A stretch of 64,000 bases of DNA from Plazaster borealis (GCA_021014325.1 CM037476.1:16156827-16220826), one strand, 5' to 3'. Shown: positions 22,502-34,879, counted from the stretch's first letter. Numbers and translations: made by a program. The notes: generated by a model not told the origin, from the sequence alone.

Positions 22502-23110
22502 TGAAACATCTTCAAGTGTTTCCTGCAGGCGACGTCTCTGCTCGAGTAAGAAGGCATTTGACCTTTATCACGGTGCGGCCATCTTGATTTTCTCCCAGTC
22601 AAATCAATGTAACCAAACCGAGGCTGGAAGGAGAAATATAGTCTGGTCCCTTTTTGTACGATGAATATTAGCATCCGTTACTGCTGTTGGATACAGGGAA
22701 CATGACCAAGATGGTGGCAGCATGATTAAAGTCTATAAGTCTGTTGTTACTCTTGGGGAATGATTTGAGACAATCTGATTTCCCAGAGGGGGAACTCCAC
22801 CCAGCAATGATACTACTAAAAACTTTACCTCTGTAATAAATCTTTATCGGGTCGTGGCCATCTTTGCCGATCCAAGCCAATGGTTTGGTCGGAACAGCTT
22901 CGTCACTCCGGCACAACCAAACTAGCGAAAACGAAGCTCTGTTTCTGCCAAACTCCCCCTGCCCGACAACGATGAAGAAAACTTTGAAACAGACACGCAA
23001 AAACAAAAACAAAAAGGCTCAGAAATGTTACCATCCGGCTTTGTTGCTTATCAACCCAAAGCCCTTAAAAAACAATAAAATAAAATAAAGATGGTCGACC
23101 TCAATAAAGG
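22502..23110 (+). other. Probable 3' UTR of the LDLRAP1-like gene
   Basis: Non-coding sequence after the stop, ending in an A-rich stretch with AATAAA hexamers at 23074 and 23103. It contains a dispersed repeat (about 22556-22740) whose inverted relative lies at about 47540-47640. The UTR extent is inferred only from the hexamers. Confidence 0.5.
23074..23108 (+). promoter_or_regulatory. Candidate polyadenylation signals (two AATAAA hexamers)
   Basis: AATAAA occurs at 23074-23079 and again at 23103-23108, about 575-605 bases after the LDLRAP1-like stop. The region is A-rich, so chance hexamers are possible. Confidence 0.45.
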
Positions 23111-23983
23111 TCTATGTAAAAGCCTGGCTGATATTTCTTGCAAATGCAAAGCAATTTTTTTAACTAAAAATAACAAATGAAGTTTCTGCAATTTTTGAAG
23201 ATTTTGTTGCATTTTGCTTAATTTGAAGTGCAATAATGAACCGTCTTCAAAATTAAAAAAAACAAAAATACCAGTTTTCACTGAACCGTGCTTAGTAACA
23301 ATTTATCTTCCATGCACATTTTCAGAAGAATTTTACAAAATTCATGTGCCAGTATCTAATGTTACTTAAACCTTTTTTAGATTATACATCCTAAATAAGT
23401 ATCACTTCTACAAAACTAAAAAGTGAAGAAGTCCTTATGATCTTTGGCTTGGCTTATACACTCTGACAAGTTTTTGAAGGTGCGTTGCTTTTTTGCAAAG
23501 GTATTCAAACTTTCCCTTAAAAGGGAGTATCAAACCGCTTTGCAGGTTTCAAGCAAAGACGCAAGATGATTATTTAATTCATGAATACCTTGGACAGTTT
23601 ATCTATTCTGATGGTCGAGAGGAGATCACCTGGCCATGTTTAAAGGTGCGATATTAACACGGTGAGGAGTGTTTAAACATACCCCTGAGGAAGTTGAGTT
23701 AAAAGAGAGCACTACCAGAAAATTTCTTGAAGCGTGCAAATTTAACAGCCCAATTTAAGGTAGTAGGTTGCATATTTGGCTCACGCAAGTTTGAAGCTTG
23801 TGTGCGAAAGGTTGGAAGTTAAGCACAACAATTCAAAATTTGTGCGAGGAGCCTCTTACCACTCAACATAAATATAGAAATTCAATGTTGAGGCAAGCTG
23901 AAGCTAAACTGTCAGATTTGTTTTCAAATTTTAACGGAGCTTTGGATGTTTTAAACGGAAAGGTATTTTTGAATTGGAATAAT

Positions 23984-24131
23984 AGAGTGGCGACTCAGTC
24001 TAAAATGGTCATTTCAAACCTAGCAGTGTTGTGGCCCTGCGATAAAGAACCTTGCCTGCAACTCGGCCCTTCATCGCTTGACCATGACCCTGCCGGTTTT
24101 AAACTGACGTTTAAGACCTCGTCGCCACTCT
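23984..24131. mobile_element. Short MITE with AGAGTGGCGAC ends
   Basis: AGAGTGGCGAC at the left and GTCGCCACTCT at the right are perfect inverted repeats around 125 non-coding bases. It accounts for the second half of a 123-codon open frame that is otherwise unexplained. Confidence 0.6.
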
Positions 24132-24610
24132 TTTATACCCTTATTATGTGTCAGACTCGACCGTACTAGCCACCAGTGACGTCAAGGGGTCATATCATTA
24201 TCATACATAAGCAGCTTTTCTCTATTACTAAATACATAATTTAAGTGTAAAATAGTTAACGGTATCTACTATGTCTACTCAGCCATAAAAAGGTAATAAC
24301 TAAAATATTAAGAGCACCTTAGATCCGCCCTTTAATGTGCAGATAGATTTGACTTATCAGAAATGTGTTCTCAACACACAACCCATGCCAAGTATATTGT
24401 GTATGACTGTTTGTATCTTGCTTAGCAGATTTAAGCAGACGTGCTTACAGAGCGGCCCATAGCACAGTTACTATTTCATAACCACTGCTTACTGTAAGTA
24501 AAGTAAAAGGTATACTAACTACATGTAGCTGGTGGTTCTTGTAAGCAGATGATCCAAACGTTTGGGATAAAACCTTTATATGCGCATTTTTCTGCTGTAG
24601 CAAGCACACA

Positions 24611-24813
24611 AAATGTGCTTACCCAGAGCTGCCAACTCTCCCTGATTCTGCAGAAAGTTCCCTGAAAATAAACCAGTCTTTCCATGTTCTGATGAACAAA
24701 TGTCCCTGATTATGAAAACTTTTCCCCATTATGTCAAATGTAATTCGAAACATCTCCCTGAGTTTTGTACAAAATCAACCTGATTGGAAGATGCAAATGT
24801 TGGCAGCTCTGCT
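24611..24813. mobile_element. MITE with GAGCTGCCAACTCTCCCTG ends, flanked by family C sequence
   Basis: AGAGCTGCCAACTCTCCC at the left, ATGTTGGCAGCTCT at the right. TGCTTACC-like family C sequence lies on both sides, suggesting insertion into a family C element. Confidence 0.6.
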
Positions 24814-24839
24814 TACCGGTAAACAGCTTTTTGAAATTG

Positions 24840-25040
24840 GACCCGGGCCCAATTTCATAAAGTATGTTAGCACAAAAAACTTGCTAAGCACAGAAATATA
24901 TTGCTTAGCAGAAATAGGTTACCAGCCAAAATACCATACAGTTTACATTGCTGCGACTTTTACCCCACTCAATTCTTGCTTAGCAACGAAATTTGCTAAG
25001 CAGAATTATCTGCTTAACAGCTTTTTGAAATTCAACCCCG
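24840..25040. mobile_element. Family C MITE
   Basis: CGGGCCCAATTTCATAAAGT at the left; CTGCTTAACAGCTTTTTGAA at the right. TTGCTTAGCAGAAAT and TTGCTAAGCAGAATT lie inside. Confidence 0.7.
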
Positions 25041-25675
25041 TCACCTCAGATATCTTATTTACAAGGTCAAGAAATGCATTGCAAAAGGAGAGTATTTTGT
25101 GATTAGAATGTTTACATTGCATGTTTTAAAATTTAAAATAAAATATAATAATGTCTGGAGATTATATTAATCTCCCGACTTGCCAGCATGCCGAGCATGT
25201 TTTGTTTTTTTCTTAAATTTAAAACGTTCTTCCTAAAATGTGGAAGAACTAAAATGAAAAGAGCTGGAACTGCAATTTTGTTTTTTGTTTTTTGGACATT
25301 CTTAATGAACATTGTATAAAAGTATGACAAAGCATGAATTTAGAATGCTTACAAAAATATATTTATTCGACGGAATGTGTACATTAGAAGTATTTGCTTC
25401 ATTCACAGTAGGAGGACTAGTCTTGGTTCAAGACACTCCTGTTGTTTATAGACGTTAATTTCCCTCGCCAATAGAGTCGCCAATAGAGGGCGCTATCAAC
25501 CACGAACCGCTATCACCCTGAGAACCGCTATGATCGGTCTCGTTGCAACATGAGTGCAACTGTGATACTAAATAATTAATACGCAGTTCTTATAGTGCTC
25601 GTTTGCAGAGCTATGTTTGGAATTATCAGACCCATTTTACATGTAGCAATTTTACATGTAGCACCATGCAGTGGT

Positions 25676-25955
25676 TTACAATGTGCAGTGCCGCAAACTT
25701 AATACAGCCAACCATACCAGAAAGCACCGGGGCAAACCTCTTCTCTTATCAAAGAGTGTAATGGGTTCTTTAACATGCATTGCACAATACACGGGACCTT
25801 TGGCTTTATGTTCCATTTGAAGCAGGAAGCAATACTGATTGTGTCTTGCTGAAGAACACAAGTGTCAAGACCAGGACTCGAACCCACACTCTACTGATCA
25901 GAAACACCAGAGCTTGAGTTCGGTGCTCTTAACCGCTCGGCCACAACACGCCGTG
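25676..25955 (-). mobile_element. tRNA-derived SINE
   Basis: On the minus strand it begins TGTTGTGGCCGAGCGGTTAA (box A of a tRNA-Leu/Ser type) with box B GGGTTCGAGTCC, followed by the non-tRNA body. This is the best preserved box A in the window. Confidence 0.8.
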
Positions 25956-26063
25956 TAAACTGAAGGTTTAAAATGGAATAGATTTCCACATCACTTTCTT
26001 TGACATTTCAAAAGCTATCAACAATCTCAATGTGTTCGGCCAAAAGTGTTTTGTTCACTTTGC

Positions 26064-26368
26064 TTAACCCTTTAGAGACCATAGCTGCCAGAAGCAGCTT
26101 GTACAAAAATGCCCATAGCGGCCATAATTGGATGGAATATCTGACATACTTCCACTCAACTAAAATGGTCAAAGTAAAAGGTTATAACCTGAATTGACGT
26201 TTTCCAATGTTAACATAGTATATATGTTGCTATAACAAAACAAAATTTCATGTTATTTTTTCAGACACTTTTTTCAAGAAAAAAAATGTGTCAAAAGCTC
26301 AACAATATTAGCCATGTCAGGGCGGATAGTGGTGATTATACAGAAATGAACGATCTCTAAAGGGTTAA
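26064..26368. mobile_element. Family D MITE (TTAACCCTTTAGAGAC ends)
   Basis: TTAACCCTTTAGAGACC at the left; GATCTCTAAAGGGTTAA at the right. TTAA-flanked, about 305 bases. A relative lies at 56431-56784 and fragments at 49195 and 10355. Confidence 0.75.
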
Positions 26369-26468
26369 GAACACGGGTGTAAAGACCGGGACTCGAACCC
26401 ACACTCTGCTGTTTCAGAAACACCAGAGCTTGAGCCCGGTGCGCTTGACCGCTCGACCATGACAACCA
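26369..26468 (-). mobile_element. tRNA-derived SINE head
   Basis: On the minus strand, TGGTCGAGCGGTCAAGCGCA and GGGTTCGAGTCCCGG boxes. It abuts the family D MITE at 26064-26368. Confidence 0.7.
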
Positions 26469-26713
26469 ATGTCACTGTTAGCAGCACAGAAGAACATTTT
26501 CCTGCAAATCCCCAAGAAAGTTATGTGAAAATTGAAATGTGAATGTTTTCTCTTTTTGAGAGAAGGTTTTGCTGAATGCATGCAAAACCCTGGGACATTG
26601 GGCCCAGAGGCTGAACGCTTTCAATGAATATTCAAGATACATGAATATTCAATGAATATTCAAGATACATAAATATTCAATGAATTTTCAAGATTCATGG
26701 ATATTCAAGACAC

Positions 26714-27002
26714 CAGGGGCCAATTTCATAGGGCTGCTTAACGGTAAGCAAATTTTCGTGCTAACAATAGCAGACAAATTTGCTTAAAGCGTAAGCGTAT
26801 TTCACAGGTTAGCAAGAAAATTAGGCAGCCAGCTTGCGCATTCACCATGAATTTGCATTGTTGCGTCATTCATTTTCATACAGTAAGCACCGGAAGGTTA
26901 ATATGCCTTTTTGTGTGCCTACGGTTAGCAGCGCTATGAAATGTAAACTCGTGCAGTAAGCACAAAATCGGCCGTTAAGCAGCTATATGAAATTGGGCCC
27001 AG
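26714..27002. mobile_element. Family C MITE
   Basis: GGGGCCAATTTCATAGGGCT to TATATGAAATTGGGCCC. It is preceded at 26620-26710 by three tandem ATGAATATTCAA-type units. Confidence 0.72.
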
Positions 27003-27324
27003 GGTGGTCCCCCTCTGTGAATGAAGCTAAGGAACAAGTTAGACTCCCCTCTGAGGGGCTTAATAATTCTAAGATAATTCGATTGTAAATAATTGCATGT
27101 TGTGTAAATCAGCACATTATAATAATTGTTAAATTCTGTAAATCAAGTGTAACAGTTATTGTTCGTGTAATGCGTCAAAATATCATTGATAATATTTTTT
27201 CCCAAAAAAAACCTTGCAGTACAGCCGCAATTTGTTTTCTTTTTATGGGGTGTGGGGAGGAGGCGGACAAGGTATTAATGGGGATGACATTTTATTTCAT
27301 TTAAATTTGTATCTACGCTGTTGT

Positions 27325-27545
27325 GGGTGCTCATTTTATGATCGGTAGATGGCTTGTTGGTATATCTTCCCCTGCTTTTCATCTGTGTAGACCTCGGTTC
27401 GAATCCCACCTCAAACCAAAGCTTGATTGCATGTGGTTTTGGGTTTCAGTCCTTACTTGACTATTTGGGTTTTCCGTATTCTGCGGTTTTTCCTTTCACA
27501 TCTAAAGCTGAAAGTGTCTTCATTGTTTTCTCTTCACTTGCCATT
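27325..27545 (+). mobile_element. tRNA-derived SINE, second family
   Basis: It contains the box B GGTTCGAATCCC and a downstream body with GGGTTTCAGTCCTTACTTGA and TTTCACATCTAAAGCTGAAA. The same body is at 48428-48668. A family C MITE follows directly. Confidence 0.65.
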
Positions 27546-27548
27546 TCC

Positions 27549-27747
27549 GGGGCCCAATTTTATAGAGCTGCTTATAAGCAGAAAATTCTGCTTAACAATT
27601 TTCTGCTAAGCAGAAATGAGCAGGATACCAGTCATAAATTGTACTTGTGGTATGCTAGTTTGGCTGGTAATCTGATCCTGGTAAGCATAATTTTGTTGTG
27701 CTTAGCTACTTTTTGTGCTTAAGCTGCTCTATGAAATTTGGTCCAGG
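27549..27747. mobile_element. Family C MITE
   Basis: GGGGCCCAATTTTATAGAGC to GCTCTATGAAATTTGGTCC. Confidence 0.75.
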
Positions 27748-28030
27748 CGGGGTCGTAAACTTAAATATTTGTGATAGTTCTATGTAGGTCTCGTTCTCCG
27801 AGTCAGAATATACCTCAGTATGACTTTATCTTGACATTTCTTTTCTGGATAATGTCTTCATTTAGATAATGGAAATAATCAGAAAAAAAATCTTTAAAAA
27901 GAAAGTCTTGTTCAATATTAAAATAGAAAAAAGATATATCTCCTCAGATTATATCAAGTCATGAGATTGTGATCAATAATAATAATCAGAAATCAGGAAA
28001 TTGGTGTAGAATTTATTAAGAAAGGAATTG

Positions 28031-28491
28031 GAACTTTGCATGGTGGGAATACAATCTAGTAAGGTTTGCAGTAACACCATGTACATGAGTAGGATTTGAA
28101 ACTTTGCATGGTGGGAATACAATCTAGTAAGGTTTGCCGCAACACCATGCACATGAGTACGATTTGAAACTTTGCATGGTGGAGATACAATCTAGTAAGG
28201 TTTTGGTAACACCATGTACATGAGTAGGATTTGAAACTTTGCATGGTGGAGATACAATCTAGTAAGGTTTGCGGTAACACCATAAATGAGTAGGATTTGA
28301 AACTTTGCATGGTGGAGATACAATCTAGTAAGGTTTTGGTAACACCATGTACATGAGTAGGATTTGAAACTTTGCTTAGTGGGAATACAATCTAGCAAGG
28401 TTTTGGTAACATCATGTACATGAGTAGGATTTGAAACTTTGCTTAGTGGGAATACAATCTAGCAAGGTTTTGGTAACACCATGTACATGAT
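28031..28491 (-). repeat. Minisatellite of 66-68 bp, 7 units
   Basis: Unit starts are spaced 68, 68, 67, 66, 67 and 67 bases. Each unit reads ATACAATCTAGTAAGG ... AACACCATGTACATGAGTAG on the plus strand. It is the inverted equivalent of the array at 21115-21400. Confidence 0.92.
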
Positions 28492-28870
28492 TCCTCCAAT
28501 GAGTTATGAGATTCTAGAAAAGAGCTGGTGGGGCATTGAACTCTTCTGAGGACTACCAGTGAAACCACCGGTTCTTTTCAGATCTCCACAGAGGTTATTA
28601 CATTAGTTTACCGCAAACCTTACTAGATTATTTTCAAATCCTTCGATTTTCTGTCAGTAAACTGCATTGTATTCAGCTAATAATTAGAATACTCTGAGGT
28701 TTTCTCATTCAATTCCCACCCCCAGCAAAAAATGGTAATTTGTTTTAGACTGTCAAATGTTTTAATCTATTGTTTTGAATATTATGCATGTGTAGCCCAA
28801 ATGCATAAAGTCATGTGTTTCTGGGGATTATTATTATTATTATTTAAGTCTTTTTATTTATTTTTATTGT

Positions 28871-29243
28871 TTAAAGGCATCGTACACGTTTGGTAATTAC
28901 TCAAAATATATATTAGCATAAAAACTGACTTTGTAACGAGCAACAGAGAGCTGTTGATAGTATAAAACATTGTGAGAAACGACTCCCTCTGAAGTAATGT
29001 AGTTTTTGAGAAAGAGGTAATTTCTCACTAAAATAAACAAACTTCTTGCAAGAAGTTTTTATTCCTATCTGAAAGCACACAAATTTGTACAACAAGGGTG
29101 TTTTTTCTTTCATCATTTTCTTGCAACTTCGATGACCAATTGAGCCCAAATTTTCACAGGCTTGTTATTTTATGCATATGTTGGGATACACCAAATGAGA
29201 ACACTGGTCTTTGACAATTACCAAACGTGTACGATGCCTTTAA
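28871..29243 (-). mobile_element. Family A MITE, full length
   Basis: TTAAAGGCATCGTACACG to CGTGTACGATGCCTTTAA, with the central AAACTTCTTGCAAGAAGTTT palindrome. Confidence 0.83.
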
Positions 29244-29439
29244 GTGATTGTAAAATTATAATCATTTTATAACCCGGAATGTTGAAATTGTCCTTTTTAT
29301 TCTTTTATTTCTACTTTTAGTTTGTAATGAGTCACAAAATTTGTGTTGTGACAATCCCATATTGCTGTTTTGTAATTGCTGCTGAAGTTACATTTATTTA
29401 TAAATCAAAAGAGATGGGGATTTTTCTTAATACACTTTG

Positions 29440-29614
29440 GCCCTATTTCATAGAGCTGCTTAAAACCACAACAAAATGATGCTTACCAGAATAAGGTTAC
29501 CAGCCAAATTACCATGTTATATGCACCATCTTTGATTGGTGTCCTGCTAATTTTTCCTTAGCAGAAAATTGTTAAGCAAAATTGTCTGCTGAAGCAGCAT
29601 TATGAAATATGGTA
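29440..29614. mobile_element. Family C MITE
   Basis: GCCCTATTTCATAGAGCTGC to GAAGCAGCATTATGAAAT. The ends are more diverged than other copies. Confidence 0.7.
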
Positions 29615-30270
29615 TTGTTAAAGCTACTTGGGCATTACTCCCTTTCATATAACTTTACAGGGAGGGTATACCTTTGGTAACCTTTTAATACTGCATTGAT
29701 ACTACACAAGATGAAAGTGTAGTGAGGGTATAGTTCAGACGCATCCAGTTTAGACTGGCTCTGATGTAACTTCAACACTCTTCTTTTTTTTTGGGGGGGG
29801 GGGGATTTTTTTACCCTACTGCCAGTTGTTAGCTGACCTTTTTTCATGACATGCGTGGCACATCCCGTACAAACATCACATAAACAAAAGATCAATGTAA
29901 AATGTCTTTTTCGGCACTTTAACACAGTGTTGTTTCTACAAGCAATAACGGGATGCAATGGGCGCCTGGCTTGAAGGCTTATTATTATAAAGACCGTCCA
30001 CGAACCCCTTTGATTGAACAAAATAGACTATTCCCATGAAATATGTAAATTTCACGTTGCGCGTGCGCACTTACTTTACTGGTTGGCAAAATGAGGGGAC
30101 ATCGCATACGTGTTTGAGCGTGTTCCTAGCGCAAAACTCTTAAATGTCTGTACGCAAGCGTGAATGTAATTAGCATATTCATGGGAAGGGCTAATAAATG
30201 ATTAATAGACACCTTGCATATGACATTACAAGCTCTGATCGTGCCCTCACTGAGGTCAAACCATTGATCT

Positions 30271-30304
30271 CTATTATGTTGTCAATATAATAGAGATCAA
30301 TGAG
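30271..30304. repeat. Hairpin
   Basis: TTGATCTCTATTAT and ATAATAGAGATCAA form a perfect 14-bp stem around a 9-base loop. Confidence 0.7.
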
Positions 30305-30322
30305 TCAAACAAAGGCGAGTCA

Positions 30323-30556
30323 TTAGGGAGGTTTAGCTGCACCATACGCGAGTGTGAACGTGAACGTCAGAAAATTTTTGTTGTAAAAATCTCACGTTTT
30401 AAGCATACGTGAAGTTACCATTTCTCACGTCAGGTACGTACGTGCAGACATCATACGTGAGCATGAAATAAGCCCAAAGTGGTTACGTCACCTAGAAACG
30501 ACACAATTTCTGACGTTCACGTTCACGTTTTTGCTCGCGCAGCTAAACCTCCCTAA
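30323..30556. mobile_element. MITE with TTAGGGAGGTTTAGCTGC ends
   Basis: TTAGGGAGGTTTAGCTGC ... GTGAACGTGAACGTCAGAAA is mirrored by TTTCTGACGTTCACGTTCAC ... GCAGCTAAACCTCCCTAA. The interior is CpG-containing and non-coding. Confidence 0.78.
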
Positions 30557-31289
30557 TGGCTCAGAGTTATATGGCGCGTTCACACGTGCGCATTTCCATT
30601 GTTTGAGTTATACCGCACGTTCACACGTGCGCGTTCACACGTGCGCATTTCCATTGTTTGACCTCAAGGCAATGGTGCAGTGAGTGTATTAAGATAGTGA
30701 ATGGAATAATTAATTAACAGTGTCTCAGTTGCTAAGCACTGATTGTAAAGATTGACATTATTGCAAGTCTCCAAAAGACGCACAAATAACTTTCGCAAAC
30801 TTATGACCAATCAAAGACCGACAATTAGCCATGAAAAGTTGAGGACTCTTGTCTAAAATATGATTCATAATTCTGAGAAAAATAAATTATGTATTTCGTT
30901 TTGAATTTTGTCTGGAACTACCTTAGCATACATTTTACACTCGAGACGTTTAGCATTGATGTGTAAGATGTAATAGAAAATACCCCTTTTATGGAAAAAA
31001 ATGGGAAAAAGCAAAACAATTTTTTCAGAAAAGCTGAGCTCATCCTACCTCTAAGTATTTTATATTTGACAAGAATGTTTTATTTTTGAGTTTCAAAAGA
31101 ATGTGTTTTCGAGTTTCATGGTTGGCTTTTATTTATTTAGTTGATTAAAGTATGTATAATTATCCCTATAGGGTGTAAATGAGAAATATTTAATCGAGGG
31201 AGAATTAAATATACCGAGAGATTAATATATGATACTGTACATTAATGGAGTCATTTTTCCCCCATTCCATTTGTAACTGTAGTTATTCC

Positions 31290-31740
31290 ACCGAAGGGTA
31301 TACTTTTGGTAATTGTCAAAGACCAGGGCACAATTTCATAGAGCTGCTAAGCACAACAATTTGCTCAGCATGAAATTTCTTCCTTGATAAAAACAGGATT
31401 ACCAACCAAATTTCCACGTGATTTTCAGGATAAGCAAACAACAGCTGAATACCAGTAACAAGCAATATGCAACACATGGAAATTTGGTTGGTAATCCTGT
31501 TTTTATAAAGGAAGAAATTTCATGCTAAGCAAATTGTTGTGCTTAGCAGCTCTATGAAAATGGGCCCAGTATCTTCACTTGGTGTATATCCCAACATAAT
31601 GCATACAAGAACAAGCCTGTGAAAATTTGGTTTTCGAAGTTGCAAGAAAATAATGAAAGAAAAAATACCCTTGTTGATAAAGAATTGTGTGTTTTCAGAT
31701 GCCTTCTCAAATTTAAATGTTGGGGTGAAAAATTACCTCT
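31290..31740 (+). mobile_element. Family A-like MITE interrupted by a family C MITE
   Basis: The left part (GGTAATTGTCAAAGACCA, to 31324) and right part (TCTTCACTTGGTGTATATCC, from 31570) are contiguous in other family A copies. Here a complete family C MITE (31325-31567) separates them. Confidence 0.75.
31325..31567. mobile_element. Family C MITE nested in family A
   Basis: GGGCACAATTTCATAGAGCT to AGCTCTATGAAAATGGGCCC. It is nearly the same sequence as the copy at 1264-1503. Confidence 0.82.
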
Positions 31741-31743
31741 TTC

Positions 31744-32132
31744 TCTTAAAAACACTGTACACACGTTTGGTAATTACTCAAATACTCAAAATATGTATTA
31801 CCATAAAAACTGACTTGGTAAAGAGCAACGGAGAGCTGTTGATAGTATAAAACATTGCGAGAAACGACCCCCTCTTGAAGTAACGTAGTTTTTGAGAAAG
31901 AGGTAATTTCTCAATAAAATAATAAAAGACTTCTTGCAAGAAGCCTTTTATTCCTATCTGAAAGCACACAAATTTGTACAACAAGGGTGTTTTTTCTTTC
32001 ATCATTTTCTTGCAACTTTGATGACCAATTGATCCCAAATTTCCACAGGCTTGTTATTTTATGCATATGTTGGGATACACCAAGTGAGAACACCGGTCTT
32101 TGACAATTACCAAACGTGTTCAGTGCCTTTAA
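31744..32132 (-). mobile_element. Family A MITE
   Basis: AACACTGTACACACGTTTGG to ACGTGTTCAGTGCCTTTAA, in the opposite direction to the preceding copy. Confidence 0.8.
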
Positions 32133-32319
32133 CTGTCTTTGTTGTGTGAAATCGAACACAATATTTTAAGAAGGTTGTGGGAGGGGGAAACTAGATGGTG
32201 AAAACGTAACCAATTGTAAAGGAAAACAAGATATGGTATTGGCCCATTGTCCTCCTATCTGCCGTGTCGAAAAATAAAAAAAATAAAAAAAACCAATAAA
32301 CAGGTTTATTCTTAGAAAA

Positions 32320-32545
32320 AGACTGTATCTTTGCGAAACACAGGTTTTCAGGCTCAGAAACAAATGGAAGCTTGGTTATTCCGGAGCGCCGTTTCGAAAG
32401 TACCTGGGTTTTTGCTTGTGGGGAAAAATAAGGATGTTTGCGAAACACAGGTTTTCAGGCTCGGGAAAAAACTGGAAGCTTGTTAATTCCAGTGCGCCAT
32501 TTTGAAAATACCCAACTTTTTTTGTCCATTGACTTGTGCACAACG
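32320..32545 (+). repeat. Two tandem units of about 110 bp
   Basis: TTTGCGAAACACAGGTTTTC at 32331 and 32439, each followed by AGGCTC, TGGAAGCTTG and GCGCC. Confidence 0.8.
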
Positions 32546-34879
32546 TTGAAGATATGGACTCCTTGGTTTCGAGGTTTAAAAGTGTCCCCGGATGTGCAAT
32601 GATTTCGCGTCTGTCATGCCCAAAAGTGTCCGCTGCCAATTAAGAGTGTTCGCTGAGCAACCCGAGTTTTTGGGGGGTTTTTTTTACAGAAGATTTAAAG
32701 GGAGTCGGCTAGAAGTACCCATGGAGGCAGACCCAAGCCTCTCTAGATAGGTGACAGCTTACAGAGAATACGTTATAGTTCCTAAGTTGATAAACAGGTG
32801 CAAACAAAATTGGATGTTGTGGGCCGTTATCTCCGAGTAAAAAGTGGGTAATTACTGTTTTGAACAACAGAGGGCGTTATGTACCATTAACACTGTCGTA
32901 ATTGCAAATCCAGGAATTATTGTTTTGTTCCCACCATTGTTCTAATCCTCGTGAGAATTAAACATCCGTCAGGTTTGCCGATGAGCTGTTTGTCGATTGT
33001 TACCATTATTAGTTCAATCTTTTCAAGGTTGATGACGTCACAGTCTCCATCGCGCGTGTAACCAGATGTATGACAAACAAGCATTGGCTAAAATTGTGGG
33101 CATTAATCGTACACGATAATTTATTCATGTTTTTAAAAACTAAAAACAATGATAGACAATTCGTTTGTTAGTTTGAGCTGTGGTGTTAACCCTTTTGAAC
33201 CAAGTAATGTACAACTAATTACCATTATAATGGTAAAGAAAAAGAAGAAGAAAACATGGAAGCGAAGAATGGAAGGAGATGAAACAGAAGAAGACATTTT
33301 CAATGAAATCTTTATTAATTCAAAATAAAGATATTTTACATAGTTACAGTGAAATTACGTAGAGAACGATAAACTTGGACAATAATAATGCATTATGACA
33401 TTACAGGGTATACAACAAATTGGAGGTAGGCTATAGGAAAGTGATGAAGGAGCCAGGCAGTCTTAGGTAACATTCACTCTTAGAGCAGCTTCCGCGGAAT
33501 ATCAGACTCCTTCTTCGAACAAGAAGGAGACTAGAAGGAGCAGAAGAAGAGCATGCAGTTTTCATCTCGTTCAAAACTCCAAAACCCAGTGGAAGAGCGA
33601 GACCCTACCTCTTAAGAAACTGAAACCGCCCCAAATTTATGATCTTCAGACTATAGCATCATCAACAAAACCTGTGAAATTTGTGACATTAATTTATCAT
33701 AACTTTTACCTGATTTTGATGCATGGATAGGTATTTCGAGGAATTTATAGGTAACTTTTTGTGATTATGATCTCATTGGTTGTCTGGCAACGTCTATAGA
33801 TGGAACAATAAAAAGTAAAATAAATATTGTCTCTTCATTAATTTGAAGATATTCCCCTCCTGTTAATAACGGTTTTTAATTCCCCTAATGGCAAAATAAC
33901 AAATGGCGTTAAATCCCAACTCAAATCAAAGCATAACAAAATAATTCCCAATCAGCAAATTCAGATGTTTATTGATTCCCCAATAATCAATAAGTATTGT
34001 ACTCTCTGTATTGTCTCTTCCTCTCATTTGACCTTCATCAATATTGAAACTGAATAAACATCATTTAGGATAAAATCATTTATGTGCAACTCACCTCGGG
34101 TGTCACTGTGGAAATACAAAAACAAAAATTGGACAAAATCAGCAAGATAAAGAGTAACATAAAACAGGTAAGAGCTATGATTCTGTGATTTTGTCTTGGT
34201 TGATAAGATTTGTTGAAAATGTCTACGGTTTGGTGAAAATTGTTAGTTTGTTTTTATAAACTGAAAATGAACGTTTGTGCGATGGTATGTCAAAATGGTG
34301 GCCACATTGATTTATATATTGATTTTGAGAACACTGCACACGTATTTGCGACGAACAGAGTAGATTCACTTGTTCTTTATAGTCTATAAAATATAAATAA
34401 AGTACAACTACAAAATAATAAATAAATTACACATAGAAATAATAGTTTTCAAGGAGAATGCAAATTAGAAACACAAGTTTAAACCATAAGATTTAGCGTC
34501 GAGACAAGGGGCTGCGACATCAAAGGCGTTCGCCATTTTGTTTTTGGTATTTCTGGAAAATTAAAACTAGTTTCCGTTTGCATTTTCTTAAACAAGCCCT
34601 TTCAGCGCTCTTGTTATGCCATTTACCTAGTCTTTACAAGATAATGGTATTTTATTGTTAATTACTGAAATTTGTATCCATCCATTTTTTGGCGCTTGCG
34701 CTGTGGATGCTGTATGAAATAAATAAAATAAATAAAATAAATAATCTGACTTGGATGTAGAAACAAATACATTGTCTGTGTGCACTCATAGAAAATGTTT
34801 GGGGGTTTTCGAAAGCATTGAAATTACTACATAGCCTATGTTTCAATTTATTCTGGTAATTCGTATTCTAAAAATTTCC

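Noticed and set aside
23798..24169. A 123-codon open frame that might be a small gene
   Set aside because: Its second half is a MITE with perfect AGAGTGGCGAC ends. No splice structure, family motif or Kozak support was seen.
25676..25955. A possible tRNA-Leu/Ser gene on the minus strand
   Set aside because: The tRNA-like part is fused to a repeated non-tRNA body found in several copies, which is typical of a SINE.
28031..28491. Regularly spaced repeats resembling a CRISPR array
   Set aside because: The genome is eukaryotic and the whole 67-bp unit is repeated, with no unique spacers. It is a minisatellite.
33205..33350. A Lys/Glu-rich frame near AATAAA as the 3' end of another gene
   Set aside because: Only a short purine-rich run, with no conserved motif or upstream exons found.
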